Assembly (NCBI RefSeq): GCF_900101625.1
Contig: NZ_FMYZ01000002.1
Location: forward strand, 310,001-374,000
Length of the DNA stretch: 64,000 nt
Origin: Cupriavidus sp. YR651
GTDB lineage: Bacteria > Pseudomonadota > Gammaproteobacteria > Burkholderiales > Burkholderiaceae
Reading direction: 5' to 3'
The notes under the pieces were generated by a model. The model ran no database searches. It worked only from the letters and a program-made list of their open reading frames with translations, and was not told where the DNA came from. The position numbers and the translations under genes are program-made. Positions 9,879 to 17,259 of the stretch are shown in pieces (position 1 is the stretch's first letter; each line of letters begins with the position of its first letter).

Positions 9879-9905
9879 AAGCCGCGCCGATGCGCGGCTT
9901 TTTTG
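9879..9905 (+). terminator. Intrinsic terminator after aspS
   Basis: GCCGCGC (9881-9887) pairs with GCGCGGC (9892-9898), with a 4-nt loop, followed by TTTTTTT from 9899. It lies 44 bp after the aspS stop and closes the FmdB-DUF502-aspS unit. Confidence 0.9.
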
Positions 9906-10031
9906 TTGTCTGAGCAAGGATGCGTTTCCATTTGTTACGACTCGGAACGAAGCCCGATTGCCCAAGGTCTCCTCCTGATGCGCGTGATGCGGGCACACTA
10001 CGAAGGCCGCCGCGACGTGGGAGGAAAAACC

Positions 10032-10967
10032 GTGAATATCGATATCGAACAGATTCGCCAGTTCCTGCAGCTGCATGCGGAAACCATCCTGACCTGGCTC
10101 GTCGCCGGATTCCTGATGATGCTGCTGGCGCGCTTTGAACTGCGCCGGGCGGTGCGCAAGTCCGCCCTGGCGATGTCCGAATCCGTGGCAACCACCGTGG
10201 CCGCCTGTGTGCCGGAAATTGCCCATGCCGCGCAGACGGCGCATCCCGCGCCTGTGGGCGGCGCCGATGCCGTCGAGCCGGTGGCGGCGCAACGTGCCGA
10301 CGCCCTGCGTCGCCTGGCGCTCGATACGGTCGCCACCGTGATGGCGCGTGGACGGTGGCTCGAGGATGTGGGCAACCTGCGCTTGCCGGAAGATGCGCTG
10401 CTGTCCGGCAGCCGCGCCGGCGGCGCCGATCCCTTGCTGGTGGTGGCGCCACAGCCCGTGGTGCAGGCGTACCTGGCTGCGCAGCGCACGTTCGAGGGCG
10501 AGGCGACGCGGCTGCAGACCCATCGGCGCGAGGCGTTGCGCCTGCAGGAAGCGCTGCAGGACCTGGCGGCCGAGGCGAGCCACGTCGAACAGGAGACCGC
10601 CAGCATCGTGATGCGTTTCGAGCAGGTCAACGCCCAGGCGGCGCAGGGTGTCGAAGCCGGCGACTATCAGCGATTCCTGATCCAGAAGTACAACCAGCTG
10701 GGCGTGCGCGAAAAGGAAATCGGCCAGGAACGCGCCGCGCTGGCAGCCCAGGTGCGCGAAAGTGCGGACGCGCTGGCCGAACATGCGCATGTGGCGTCGC
10801 AGCGCTACACGCAGTCGCTGGCGCCGCTGATGCAGCAATTGCGATCGGCGTGGGGCCACGGGGATTCTCCCGAGGTCTTCGACACCTGGCTGCGTTCCAC
10901 GCCTTCACCGGAGGCCGCCACCCCGACGGCCGCGGTCCAGCCGGGCACCGCACGCAGCGCGGCCTGA
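10032..10967 (+). CDS. Membrane-anchored coiled-coil protein, function unknown
   Basis: The protein has 311 residues. A single membrane helix near the N-terminus (about 18-35, TWLVAGFLMMLLARF) is followed by a long, Ala/Glu/Gln-rich soluble part. Heptad-like stretches run at about 150-205 and 230-260, suggesting an extended coiled coil facing the cytoplasm. I do not recognise a named family. The start is GTG at 10032 because a strong ribosome site (GGGAGGA, 10018-10025) sits at the right distance. ATGs further upstream lack one and begin next to the aspS terminator. It interrupts the common aspS-nudB neighbourhood. Confidence 0.65.
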   Translation: MNIDIEQIRQFLQLHAETILTWLVAGFLMMLLARFELRRAVRKSALAMSESVATTVAACVPEIAHAAQTAHPAPVGGADAVEPVAAQRADALRRLALDTVATVMARGRWLEDVGNLRLPEDALLSGSRAGGADPLLVVAPQPVVQAYLAAQRTFEGEATRLQTHRREALRLQEALQDLAAEASHVEQETASIVMRFEQVNAQAAQGVEAGDYQRFLIQKYNQLGVREKEIGQERAALAAQVRESADALAEHAHVASQRYTQSLAPLMQQLRSAWGHGDSPEVFDTWLRSTPSPEAATPTAAVQPGTARSAA

Positions 10968-11150
10968 TCGCCCGATCTCGGGATTGCCGATATCCCGCGA
11001 TACTGGCGAGATTCCACATCCTGGGAAAAGTCTGCAACGTCTTATCGCCGATGCCCCGCGCGGAGTGGAGCCAGGGTCATCGGGCGCGTCACGGGCGTGG
11101 CAACGCCACCGGGCTGCGTTATGCTTGGGTTTGTCCTTTTCACTCGCCCC

Positions 11151-11624
11151 ATGCCCTACAAGATTCCCGAATCGGTGCTGGTCGTCATCTACACGCCAGA
11201 CCTGCAAGTCCTGCTGATCGAGCGCGCCGACCGGCCAGGCTACTGGCAATCGGTCACGGGTAGCCTCGATGCCGACGATGAGCCCCTGCTGGTCACGGCG
11301 GCGCGCGAGGTGGCCGAGGAAACCGGCCTCATCGCCGGCAATCACGCGCTGACCGACTGGCAACACACCATCGACTACGAAATCTATCCCCAGTGGCGGC
11401 ACCGCTATGCGCCCGGTATCGTGCGCAACACGGAGCACTGGTTCGGCCTGTGCGTGCCGGCGCCGGTGCCCGTGACGCTGGCGCCGCGCGAACACCTGCG
11501 CTACGAATGGCTGCCCTGGCAGGCGGCTGCGGAGCGCTGCTTTTCCAGCAGCAATGCGGAAGCGGTGCGCCAGCTGGCATGGCGCGCCGCGGCGGGGCTC
11601 GACGTCACCTCCGGAGCCGCATGA
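11151..11624 (+). CDS. nudB: Dihydroneopterin triphosphate diphosphatase NudB
   Basis: The protein has 157 residues. It is a Nudix hydrolase that removes pyrophosphate from dihydroneopterin triphosphate in folate synthesis. The Nudix box spans about 38-60: GSLDADDEP, then AAREVAEETGL, carrying the RExxEE catalytic core. The opening YKIPESVLVVIYTPDLQVLL is typical of NudB. The ATG at 11151 is preferred over an in-frame ATG at 11097, which would add an atypical extension. Its stop overlaps the start of the next gene (ATGATGA), so the two are translationally coupled. Confidence 0.93.
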   Translation: MPYKIPESVLVVIYTPDLQVLLIERADRPGYWQSVTGSLDADDEPLLVTAAREVAEETGLIAGNHALTDWQHTIDYEIYPQWRHRYAPGIVRNTEHWFGLCVPAPVPVTLAPREHLRYEWLPWQAAAERCFSSSNAEAVRQLAWRAAAGLDVTSGAA

Positions 11625-12379
11625 TGAAGTTGCGCGTGGTTACCTACAACATCCACAAAGGGGTGCAGGGGTTTACCGGCAAGCCGCGTATCCAGAACGT
11701 TCGCACGGGCCTGCAGGCGATGGACGCCGACATCGTCTTCCTGCAGGAAGTGCAGGACCGCAACGACCGGCTGGTTGCCGCCGAACTGTTCGATCCCGAC
11801 CACACGCAACTGAACTACCTGGCCACCGACGCCTATCCGCACTCGGTCTACGGCCGCAATGCGGTCTATGACCACGGACATCATGGCAACGCGATCCTGT
11901 CGCGCCACCCGATCCTGATGTCCGAGAATCTCGATATTTCCGACCACCGCTTCGAACAGCGCGGCCTGCTGCATGCCGTCGCCGATATCAACGGTGTGGA
12001 GGCACACCTGATCTGCGTGCACTTTGGCCTGTTCGCCCGCAGCCGGGCCCGGCAGGCCAGTGCGCTGGTGGAGCGCGTGCGCAGCGTGGTGCCGTCCAAT
12101 GCGCCGCTGGTGATCGCAGGGGATTTCAACGACTGGAATCACCGGCTCGATGCGCAGATCTGCAATACGCTCGGTGCCGTGGAGTCCGCACACGCGAAGA
12201 GCGGGCGGATTCATACGTTTCCCAGCCACATGCCGTGGTGGCAACTCGACCGCATCTACGTGCGCGGTTTTGAGATCGAACGTACGCATGCATTGACGGG
12301 CCGCGAATGGGCGCAGCGCTCGGATCACGTGCCGCTGGTTGCCGAACTGGCGCGGCACGTGGCGATTCCGGAAGTCTAG
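11621..12379 (+). CDS. Endonuclease/exonuclease/phosphatase (EEP) family hydrolase
   Basis: The protein has 252 residues with the full EEP fold. Motifs are VVTYNIHKG (about 6-14, metal-ligand Asn), FLQEVQDRN (about 38-46, catalytic Glu), GDFNDWN (about 167-173) and RSDHVPLVAEL near the end (catalytic Asp-His). Members include phosphodiesterases, DNA repair nucleases and membrane-associated hydrolases. In Burkholderiales it travels with clsB and nudB, so a role in phospholipid metabolism is possible but unproven. It starts inside the nudB stop and converges with mobB 7 bp downstream. Confidence 0.9.
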   Translation: MMKLRVVTYNIHKGVQGFTGKPRIQNVRTGLQAMDADIVFLQEVQDRNDRLVAAELFDPDHTQLNYLATDAYPHSVYGRNAVYDHGHHGNAILSRHPILMSENLDISDHRFEQRGLLHAVADINGVEAHLICVHFGLFARSRARQASALVERVRSVVPSNAPLVIAGDFNDWNHRLDAQICNTLGAVESAHAKSGRIHTFPSHMPWWQLDRIYVRGFEIERTHALTGREWAQRSDHVPLVAELARHVAIPEV

Positions 12380-12386
12380 ACGCGGC

Positions 12387-12896
12387 TCAGCCCTTGAGAG
12401 CGTCCCGGACCCAGCGGTAAATGGCGTCGACGTCGGCCAGGTCCATGACCGGCAGCGAAGTTTGCGCGGCCACTTCGGCCGGCGCATCGGTCGCCACGGC
12501 CACCACGCCCGGCACGTCGTGCCATAGCGGCGCCTTGCCATTGGCGGGCCGATAGATTTCCAGCTTCGGGAAGTCGCTCCACTTGTAGCCTTCCACCAGC
12601 ACCAGGTCGGTATCGGGCGGCAGCACGGCCAGTGCCTCGCCAATCTCGGGCGAAGCCTTCGATTCCGGATAGTGCCGCATCAGCGTCAGATGCCGCGCAC
12701 CCACCAGTACCACGTTCTCGCAGCCAGCCTCGCGCATGCGCCACGAGTCCTTGCCGGGCGTGTCGGGGTCGAATCCGTGGTGCGTATGCTTGATGCCGGC
12801 CACCCGCAGGCCGTCAGCCACGAAGCGCGCAATCAGTTGGTCCAGCAGTGTGGTCTTGCCGCTGCCCGACGAACCGGCAATGCCGAATACCTTCAC
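12387..12896 (-). CDS. mobB: Molybdopterin-guanine dinucleotide biosynthesis adaptor MobB
   Basis: The protein has 169 residues. It is a P-loop GTP-binding protein that assists MobA in attaching GMP to molybdopterin. Walker A is GSSGSGKTTL (8-17). The family motif IKHTHHGFDPDTPGKDS (about 35-51) follows, and LVEGYKWSDFPKLE (about 100-113) is characteristic. It is divergent from clsB, with a 94-bp gap, and convergent with the EEP gene. Molybdenum cofactor genes are not otherwise present here, so it looks like a stand-alone insertion between the EEP gene and clsB. Confidence 0.95.
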   Translation of the reverse strand: MKVFGIAGSSGSGKTTLLDQLIARFVADGLRVAGIKHTHHGFDPDTPGKDSWRMREAGCENVVLVGARHLTLMRHYPESKASPEIGEALAVLPPDTDLVLVEGYKWSDFPKLEIYRPANGKAPLWHDVPGVVAVATDAPAEVAAQTSLPVMDLADVDAIYRWVRDALKG

Positions 12897-12990
12897 AATA
12901 CTTTCCGTTTTGTGGCGTCAGAATCTAATGACAATAGCAGAGATGACTGCGGCGATGTGCAGGAACCGCCCGTTGGTCGATAATCGAGCC

Positions 12991-14322
12991 ATGTCACGGA
13001 TCTACGACCGGGTCGACCCCGCTCCCCCGTCCCCCCCGTCTCCTCAGACGCCCACGTCAGGCCTGACGGAGCCTGCGCCGGCGGACGCCGCCACGCCCGC
13101 CCGCCTGATGCGCTGGGTGCGACGCCGTGGCAGTCCCGTGCCGGGCAACCTCGTCCATCTTCTTTCCAACGGGCAGGCCTTTTTTCCCGCGCTGATTGCT
13201 GCAATCGACGAGGCCAGCATCCATGTTGTGCTGGAGACCTACATCTACGCCGACGATGACGTCGGCGCGCGCGTGACCGATGCGCTGGTCCGCGCCGCGC
13301 AGCGTGGCGTGGATGTGCGGGTGGTCGTCGATGGCTTTGGCGCGGGCGACATGTCTGATTCCCTGGCCACGCGCCTGCGCGAGGGAGGCGTCAAGCTGGA
13401 GATCTATCGCCCGGTGCGCGGCTTCAAGCTGGCACGGCGACATCTGCGCCGGTTGCATCGCAAGCTTGCCGTCATCGACGGCGAAGTGGCCTTCGTCGGC
13501 GGCATCAACATCATCGACGACCACAATCACGGCCCGATCGACTTGCCGGACCTTGGGCCGCGTTTCGACTTCGCCTTGCAGGTACGGGGGCCGCTGGTGG
13601 CGCAGATTGCGCTGGCGTCCGCGCGGCTCTGGTTCCGCATTGCACAACGCCGCGGCCTGCGCGAAACCGCCGAGGCGTTCGAGGAAGTCGAGACCCTGGC
13701 CACGGCTGCGCGCCAGGCGCGGCGCAGTGTGCAGCCGGGTGGCGTACCGGCCGCGTTGCTGCTGCGCGACAACCTGCGCAATCGCCGCACGATCGAGCGG
13801 GAGTACCTGTATGCGCTGGGCTCGGCGCGCCAGGACGTGATCCTGGCGAACGCCTACTTCCTGCCGGGGCACAAGATGCGTCGCGCCTTGCTGGCCTGCC
13901 GGAAGCGCGGCGTGCGCGTGCGGCTGCTGTTGCAGGGCATGGTCGAATACCGGCTCCAGCACTACGCCACGCACGCGCTCTACGCCACGCTGCTGGCCGC
14001 CGGCGTCGAGATCTACGAGTACGAGGCCAGCTTCCTCCATGCCAAGGTCGCCGTGGTCGATGACACGTGGGCGACGGTGGGGTCCAGCAACATGGATCCG
14101 TTCAGCCTGTTGCTGGCGCGCGAGGCCAACGTGGCCGTCTATGACGCGACCTTCGCCAACGAACTGCGCGCCCGGCTGGAGCGGGCCATGGCCCAGCGCA
14201 GTGCGCGCGTGATGCCGGAGGTCCATGCCAGGCTTCCCCGCCTGCGCCGGTTTGCCAATTGGGCCGCGTACTACGTGTTGCGCGTGGGCGTCGTCATCGC
14301 GGGTGTGACAGGGCGTTACTGA
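12991..14322 (+). CDS. clsB: Cardiolipin synthase B
   Basis: The protein has 443 residues and belongs to the phospholipase D superfamily. It makes cardiolipin at the inner membrane from phosphatidylglycerol plus phosphatidylethanolamine or a second PG. The two HKD motifs are present: HRKLAVIDGEVAFVGGIN (about 154-171) and HAKVAVVDDTWATVGSSN (about 350-367). There is no N-terminal membrane pair, unlike ClsA, which supports the ClsB type. The ATG at 12991 is chosen. The frame continues upstream, but that part overlaps the mobB promoter region and has no family pattern. Confidence 0.92.
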   Translation: MSRIYDRVDPAPPSPPSPQTPTSGLTEPAPADAATPARLMRWVRRRGSPVPGNLVHLLSNGQAFFPALIAAIDEASIHVVLETYIYADDDVGARVTDALVRAAQRGVDVRVVVDGFGAGDMSDSLATRLREGGVKLEIYRPVRGFKLARRHLRRLHRKLAVIDGEVAFVGGINIIDDHNHGPIDLPDLGPRFDFALQVRGPLVAQIALASARLWFRIAQRRGLRETAEAFEEVETLATAARQARRSVQPGGVPAALLLRDNLRNRRTIEREYLYALGSARQDVILANAYFLPGHKMRRALLACRKRGVRVRLLLQGMVEYRLQHYATHALYATLLAAGVEIYEYEASFLHAKVAVVDDTWATVGSSNMDPFSLLLAREANVAVYDATFANELRARLERAMAQRSARVMPEVHARLPRLRRFANWAAYYVLRVGVVIAGVTGRY

Positions 14323-14452
14323 GGCTGCCCGCGCTACCATGCTGCCCTGCCGCACGCCATGTCCCCCGCGTGTTGGCGCAAGACCGTTTTAAGCCGATGC
14401 TGCAATGCGCTGCCGTTGCCGTCCGTTTAGAAACCAAGGTCTAATTAATTGC

Positions 14453-14495
14453 TTGATGCCAATCGGCCCCGCCAGAATAATCTGAACGACCGTTC
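14453..14495 (+). promoter_or_regulatory. Promoter and TetR-type operator of the beta-oxidation regulator
   Basis: TTGATG (14453-14458) and AATAAT (14476-14481) are 17 bp apart. Directly after the -10 lies GAACG-AC-CGTTC (14484-14495), a perfect inverted repeat at the expected start of transcription. The half-site type and spacing suit a TetR repressor that blocks its own promoter. Confidence 0.6.
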
Positions 14496-14574
14496 TTTTT
14501 TGGCTTAGACTGCGTGCATTCGCGGTTGTCACGGCATCCGCAATGCCTGTTTCAAAGCAAAGTCAGGGTCATAT

Positions 14575-14597
14575 GCAGCCCCTCGGGGAGGGGCTGC
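14575..14597 (+). repeat. Strong leader hairpin upstream of the TetR gene
   Basis: The arms GCAGCCCCTC (14575-14584) and GAGGGGCTGC (14588-14597) are perfectly complementary, with a GGG loop. The hairpin ends just before the GGAGAG ribosome site (14603-14608) of the TetR gene. It has no T tract, so it is more likely a stability or translation element than a terminator. Confidence 0.6.
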
Positions 14598-14615
14598 GAG
14601 AACGGAGAGAAAACC

Positions 14616-15254
14616 ATGCGACACCAGTCAGTTCGTCTTGAATCCGCCGCCGCACCCACGCCCTTGCGCAAGGGCGAGATGACGCGCGTGGCGATTCTCG
14701 ATGCCGCACTGGAACTGTCGTCCCGCGACGGGCTGGAAGGGCTGACCATCGGCCTGCTCGCGGAACGCATGCAGATGAGCAAGAGCGGCGTGTTCGCGCA
14801 TTTTGGTTCGCGCGAAGACCTGCAGGTGGAAGTGGTGCGGGAGTATCACCGCCGGTTCGAGCAAGAGGTGTTCTATCCCTCGCTGCAGGAGCCACGCGGT
14901 CTGCCCCGACTGTGGTCGATGGTGCGGCGCTGGATGGAAAAGCGCATCCAGGAAGTGACCACGGGCTGCATCTACATCAGCGGGGCGGTCGAATACGACG
15001 ATCGCGCGGAAAGCCCGGTGCGGGACGAACTCGTCAAGAGCGTCACCATCTGGCGGGCCGCGCTGATGCGCGCAATCGACCAGGCGAAGGAAGAGGGGCA
15101 CCTGCGCGCGGACTGCGATCCGCGCACGATGCTGTTCGAGATGTACAGCCTTGAACTAGGCTTGCATCACGACGCCCGTTTCCTGCGCCTGCCCGACAGT
15201 GCCGAGCTTGCCATGGTCGCGCTCAACAAACTGATTCAGTCCTACCGTACCTGA
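14616..15254 (+). CDS. TetR-family regulator of fatty-acid beta-oxidation
   Basis: The protein has 212 residues, with an N-terminal TetR helix-turn-helix domain (about 20-66: MTRVAILDAALELSSRDG, then GLLAERMQMSKSGVFAHFG) and a ligand-binding C-terminal domain. As first gene before acyl-CoA dehydrogenase, hydroxyacyl-CoA dehydrogenase and thiolase genes it most likely represses them and is released by acyl-CoA. A beta-proteobacterial TetR regulator of this pathway has been called FadP, but I cannot confirm that this is it. The ATG at 14616 follows a GGAGAG ribosome site. A palindrome at its promoter suggests autoregulation. Confidence 0.88.
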   Translation: MRHQSVRLESAAAPTPLRKGEMTRVAILDAALELSSRDGLEGLTIGLLAERMQMSKSGVFAHFGSREDLQVEVVREYHRRFEQEVFYPSLQEPRGLPRLWSMVRRWMEKRIQEVTTGCIYISGAVEYDDRAESPVRDELVKSVTIWRAALMRAIDQAKEEGHLRADCDPRTMLFEMYSLELGLHHDARFLRLPDSAELAMVALNKLIQSYRT

Positions 15255-15336
15255 AGCCGCCCCCGGGCAACGGCCTCGACCCCTGGTGGCGAGGCATGCG
15301 CGTGTGGCGGCATTGAAAACCTCCAAGGAGTCTTTG

Positions 15337-17124
15337 ATGGGCCAGTACACCGCACCGTTGCGCGACATGCAGTTCGTGCTCCATGAACTGCTCGGCGCAG
15401 AAGCCGAACTCAAGGCGATGCCGCAACACGCGGACGTCGACGCGGACACCATCAACCAGGTCATCGAGGAAGCCGGCAAGTTCTGCGCCGACGTGGTCTT
15501 CCCGCTCAACCAGCCGGGCGACCGCGAGGGCTGCACCTATGTTGGCGACGGTGTGGTGCGCGCGCCCAAGGGCTTCAAGGAGGCCTACCAGCAGTACGTC
15601 GAAGCCGGCTGGCCCGCCCTGGCGTGCGATCCGGAATTCGGCGGCCAGGGCCTGCCGATCATCATCAACAACGCGCTGTACGAGATGCTGAACTCGGCCG
15701 GCCAGGCGTGGACGATGTACCCGGGCCTGTCGCACGGCGCCTACGAGGCCCTGCATGCCCACGGCACCCCCGAGCTGAAGCAGGCTTACCTGCCGAAGCT
15801 GGTCTCGGGCGAATGGACCGGCACGATGTGCCTGACCGAGCCGCATTGCGGCACCGACCTCGGCATCCTGCGCAGCAAGGCCGAGCCGCAGGCCGACGGT
15901 TCGTACCTGATCACGGGCACCAAGATCTTCATCTCCGCCGGCGAACACGACCTGGCCGAGAACATCATCCACCTGGTGCTGGCCCGCCTGCCGGACGCGC
16001 CGCAAGGCACCAAGGGCATCTCGCTGTTCGTCGTGCCGAAGTTCATTCCCGATGCCAGTGGCAATCCGGGCGAGCGCAATGGCATCAAGTGCGGCTCGAT
16101 CGAGCACAAGATGGGCATCCACGGCAACGCCACCTGCGTCATGAACCTGGACGGCGCCCGCGGCTGGATGGTGGGCGAGCCCAACAAGGGCCTGAACGCC
16201 ATGTTCGTGATGATGAACGCCGCGCGGCTGGGCGTGGGCGCACAGGGCCTGGGTCTGACCGAGGTGGCGTACCAGAACTCGGTGGCCTACGCCAAGGACC
16301 GCCTGCAGATGCGCGCGCTGACCGGCCCGAAGGCGCCGGAGAAGCCCGCCGATCCGATCATCGTGCACCCGGACGTGCGCCGCATGCTGCTGACGCAGAA
16401 GGCCTACGTCGAAGGTGGCCGCGCGTTCAGCTACTGGACCGCCCTGCAGATCGACCGCGAGCTGTCGCACCCGGACGCCGACGTGCGCAAGGAGGCCGGT
16501 GACCTGGTGGCGCTGCTGACGCCGGTGATCAAGGCATTCCTGACGGACAACGCCTTCACGTCGACCAACGAAGGCATGCAGGTGTTTGGCGGCCACGGCT
16601 ACATCGCCGAGTGGGGCATGGAGCAATACGTGCGCGACGCCCGCATCAACATGATCTACGAAGGCACCAACACGATCCAGGCGCTGGACCTGCTGGGCCG
16701 CAAGATCCTGGGCGACATGGGCGCGCGGATGAAGGTCTTCGGCAAGATCGTGCAGGCCTTCGTCGAGGAAGAGGGCACCAACGAAGCCATGCAGGAGTTC
16801 GTCAATCCGCTGGCGGACATCGGCGACAAGGTCCAGAAGCTGACGATGGAAATCGGCATGAAGGCCATGGGCAACCCGGACGAAGTGGGCGCCGCCGCCG
16901 TGCCGTACCTGCGTGTGGTGGGTCACCTGGTGTTCTCGTACTTCTGGGCCCGCATGGCCAAGATCGCACTGGAGAAGGAAGCCAGCGGCGACAAGTTCTA
17001 CACCAGCAAGCTGGCCACGGCACGCTTCTACTTTGCCAAGCTGCTGCCGGAAACCGCCGCCGAAATCCGCAAGGCGCGCGCCGGTTCCGCCACGCTGATG
17101 GCGCTGGACGCAGACCTGTTCTGA
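15337..17124 (+). CDS. Acyl-CoA dehydrogenase (large, C-terminally extended type)
   Basis: The protein has 595 residues. It catalyses the first, FAD-dependent step of beta-oxidation. It is longer than ordinary 380-residue enzymes because of a C-terminal extension, as in the DmdC/AidB-related group. Visible signatures are CLTEPHCGTDLG (about 164-175), the substrate/FAD segment ITGTKIFISAGEHD (about 193-206), GGHGYIAEWGMEQYVRDARI (about 417-436) and the catalytic-Glu motif MIYEGTNTIQ (about 439-448). The ATG at 15337 has an AAGGAG ribosome site. It is the first enzyme gene of the operon. Confidence 0.95.
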   Translation: MGQYTAPLRDMQFVLHELLGAEAELKAMPQHADVDADTINQVIEEAGKFCADVVFPLNQPGDREGCTYVGDGVVRAPKGFKEAYQQYVEAGWPALACDPEFGGQGLPIIINNALYEMLNSAGQAWTMYPGLSHGAYEALHAHGTPELKQAYLPKLVSGEWTGTMCLTEPHCGTDLGILRSKAEPQADGSYLITGTKIFISAGEHDLAENIIHLVLARLPDAPQGTKGISLFVVPKFIPDASGNPGERNGIKCGSIEHKMGIHGNATCVMNLDGARGWMVGEPNKGLNAMFVMMNAARLGVGAQGLGLTEVAYQNSVAYAKDRLQMRALTGPKAPEKPADPIIVHPDVRRMLLTQKAYVEGGRAFSYWTALQIDRELSHPDADVRKEAGDLVALLTPVIKAFLTDNAFTSTNEGMQVFGGHGYIAEWGMEQYVRDARINMIYEGTNTIQALDLLGRKILGDMGARMKVFGKIVQAFVEEEGTNEAMQEFVNPLADIGDKVQKLTMEIGMKAMGNPDEVGAAAVPYLRVVGHLVFSYFWARMAKIALEKEASGDKFYTSKLATARFYFAKLLPETAAEIRKARAGSATLMALDADLF

Positions 17125-17259
17125 TTGGCCGGAGGGACGCCCGACCTGCCGCTTCGCTCGATCGCCGCTCCCGTGAACCGGGGCGGCGCGAATAACGAGC
17201 GGCGGCCCGGCGCCCCCGGCACACCTCTCATCTCAACGCTCACGACTCAAGGAGCGCGC

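Noticed and set aside
14584..14782. Small minus-strand frame over the TetR gene start
   Set aside because: It is antisense to the helix-turn-helix region, with no support of its own.
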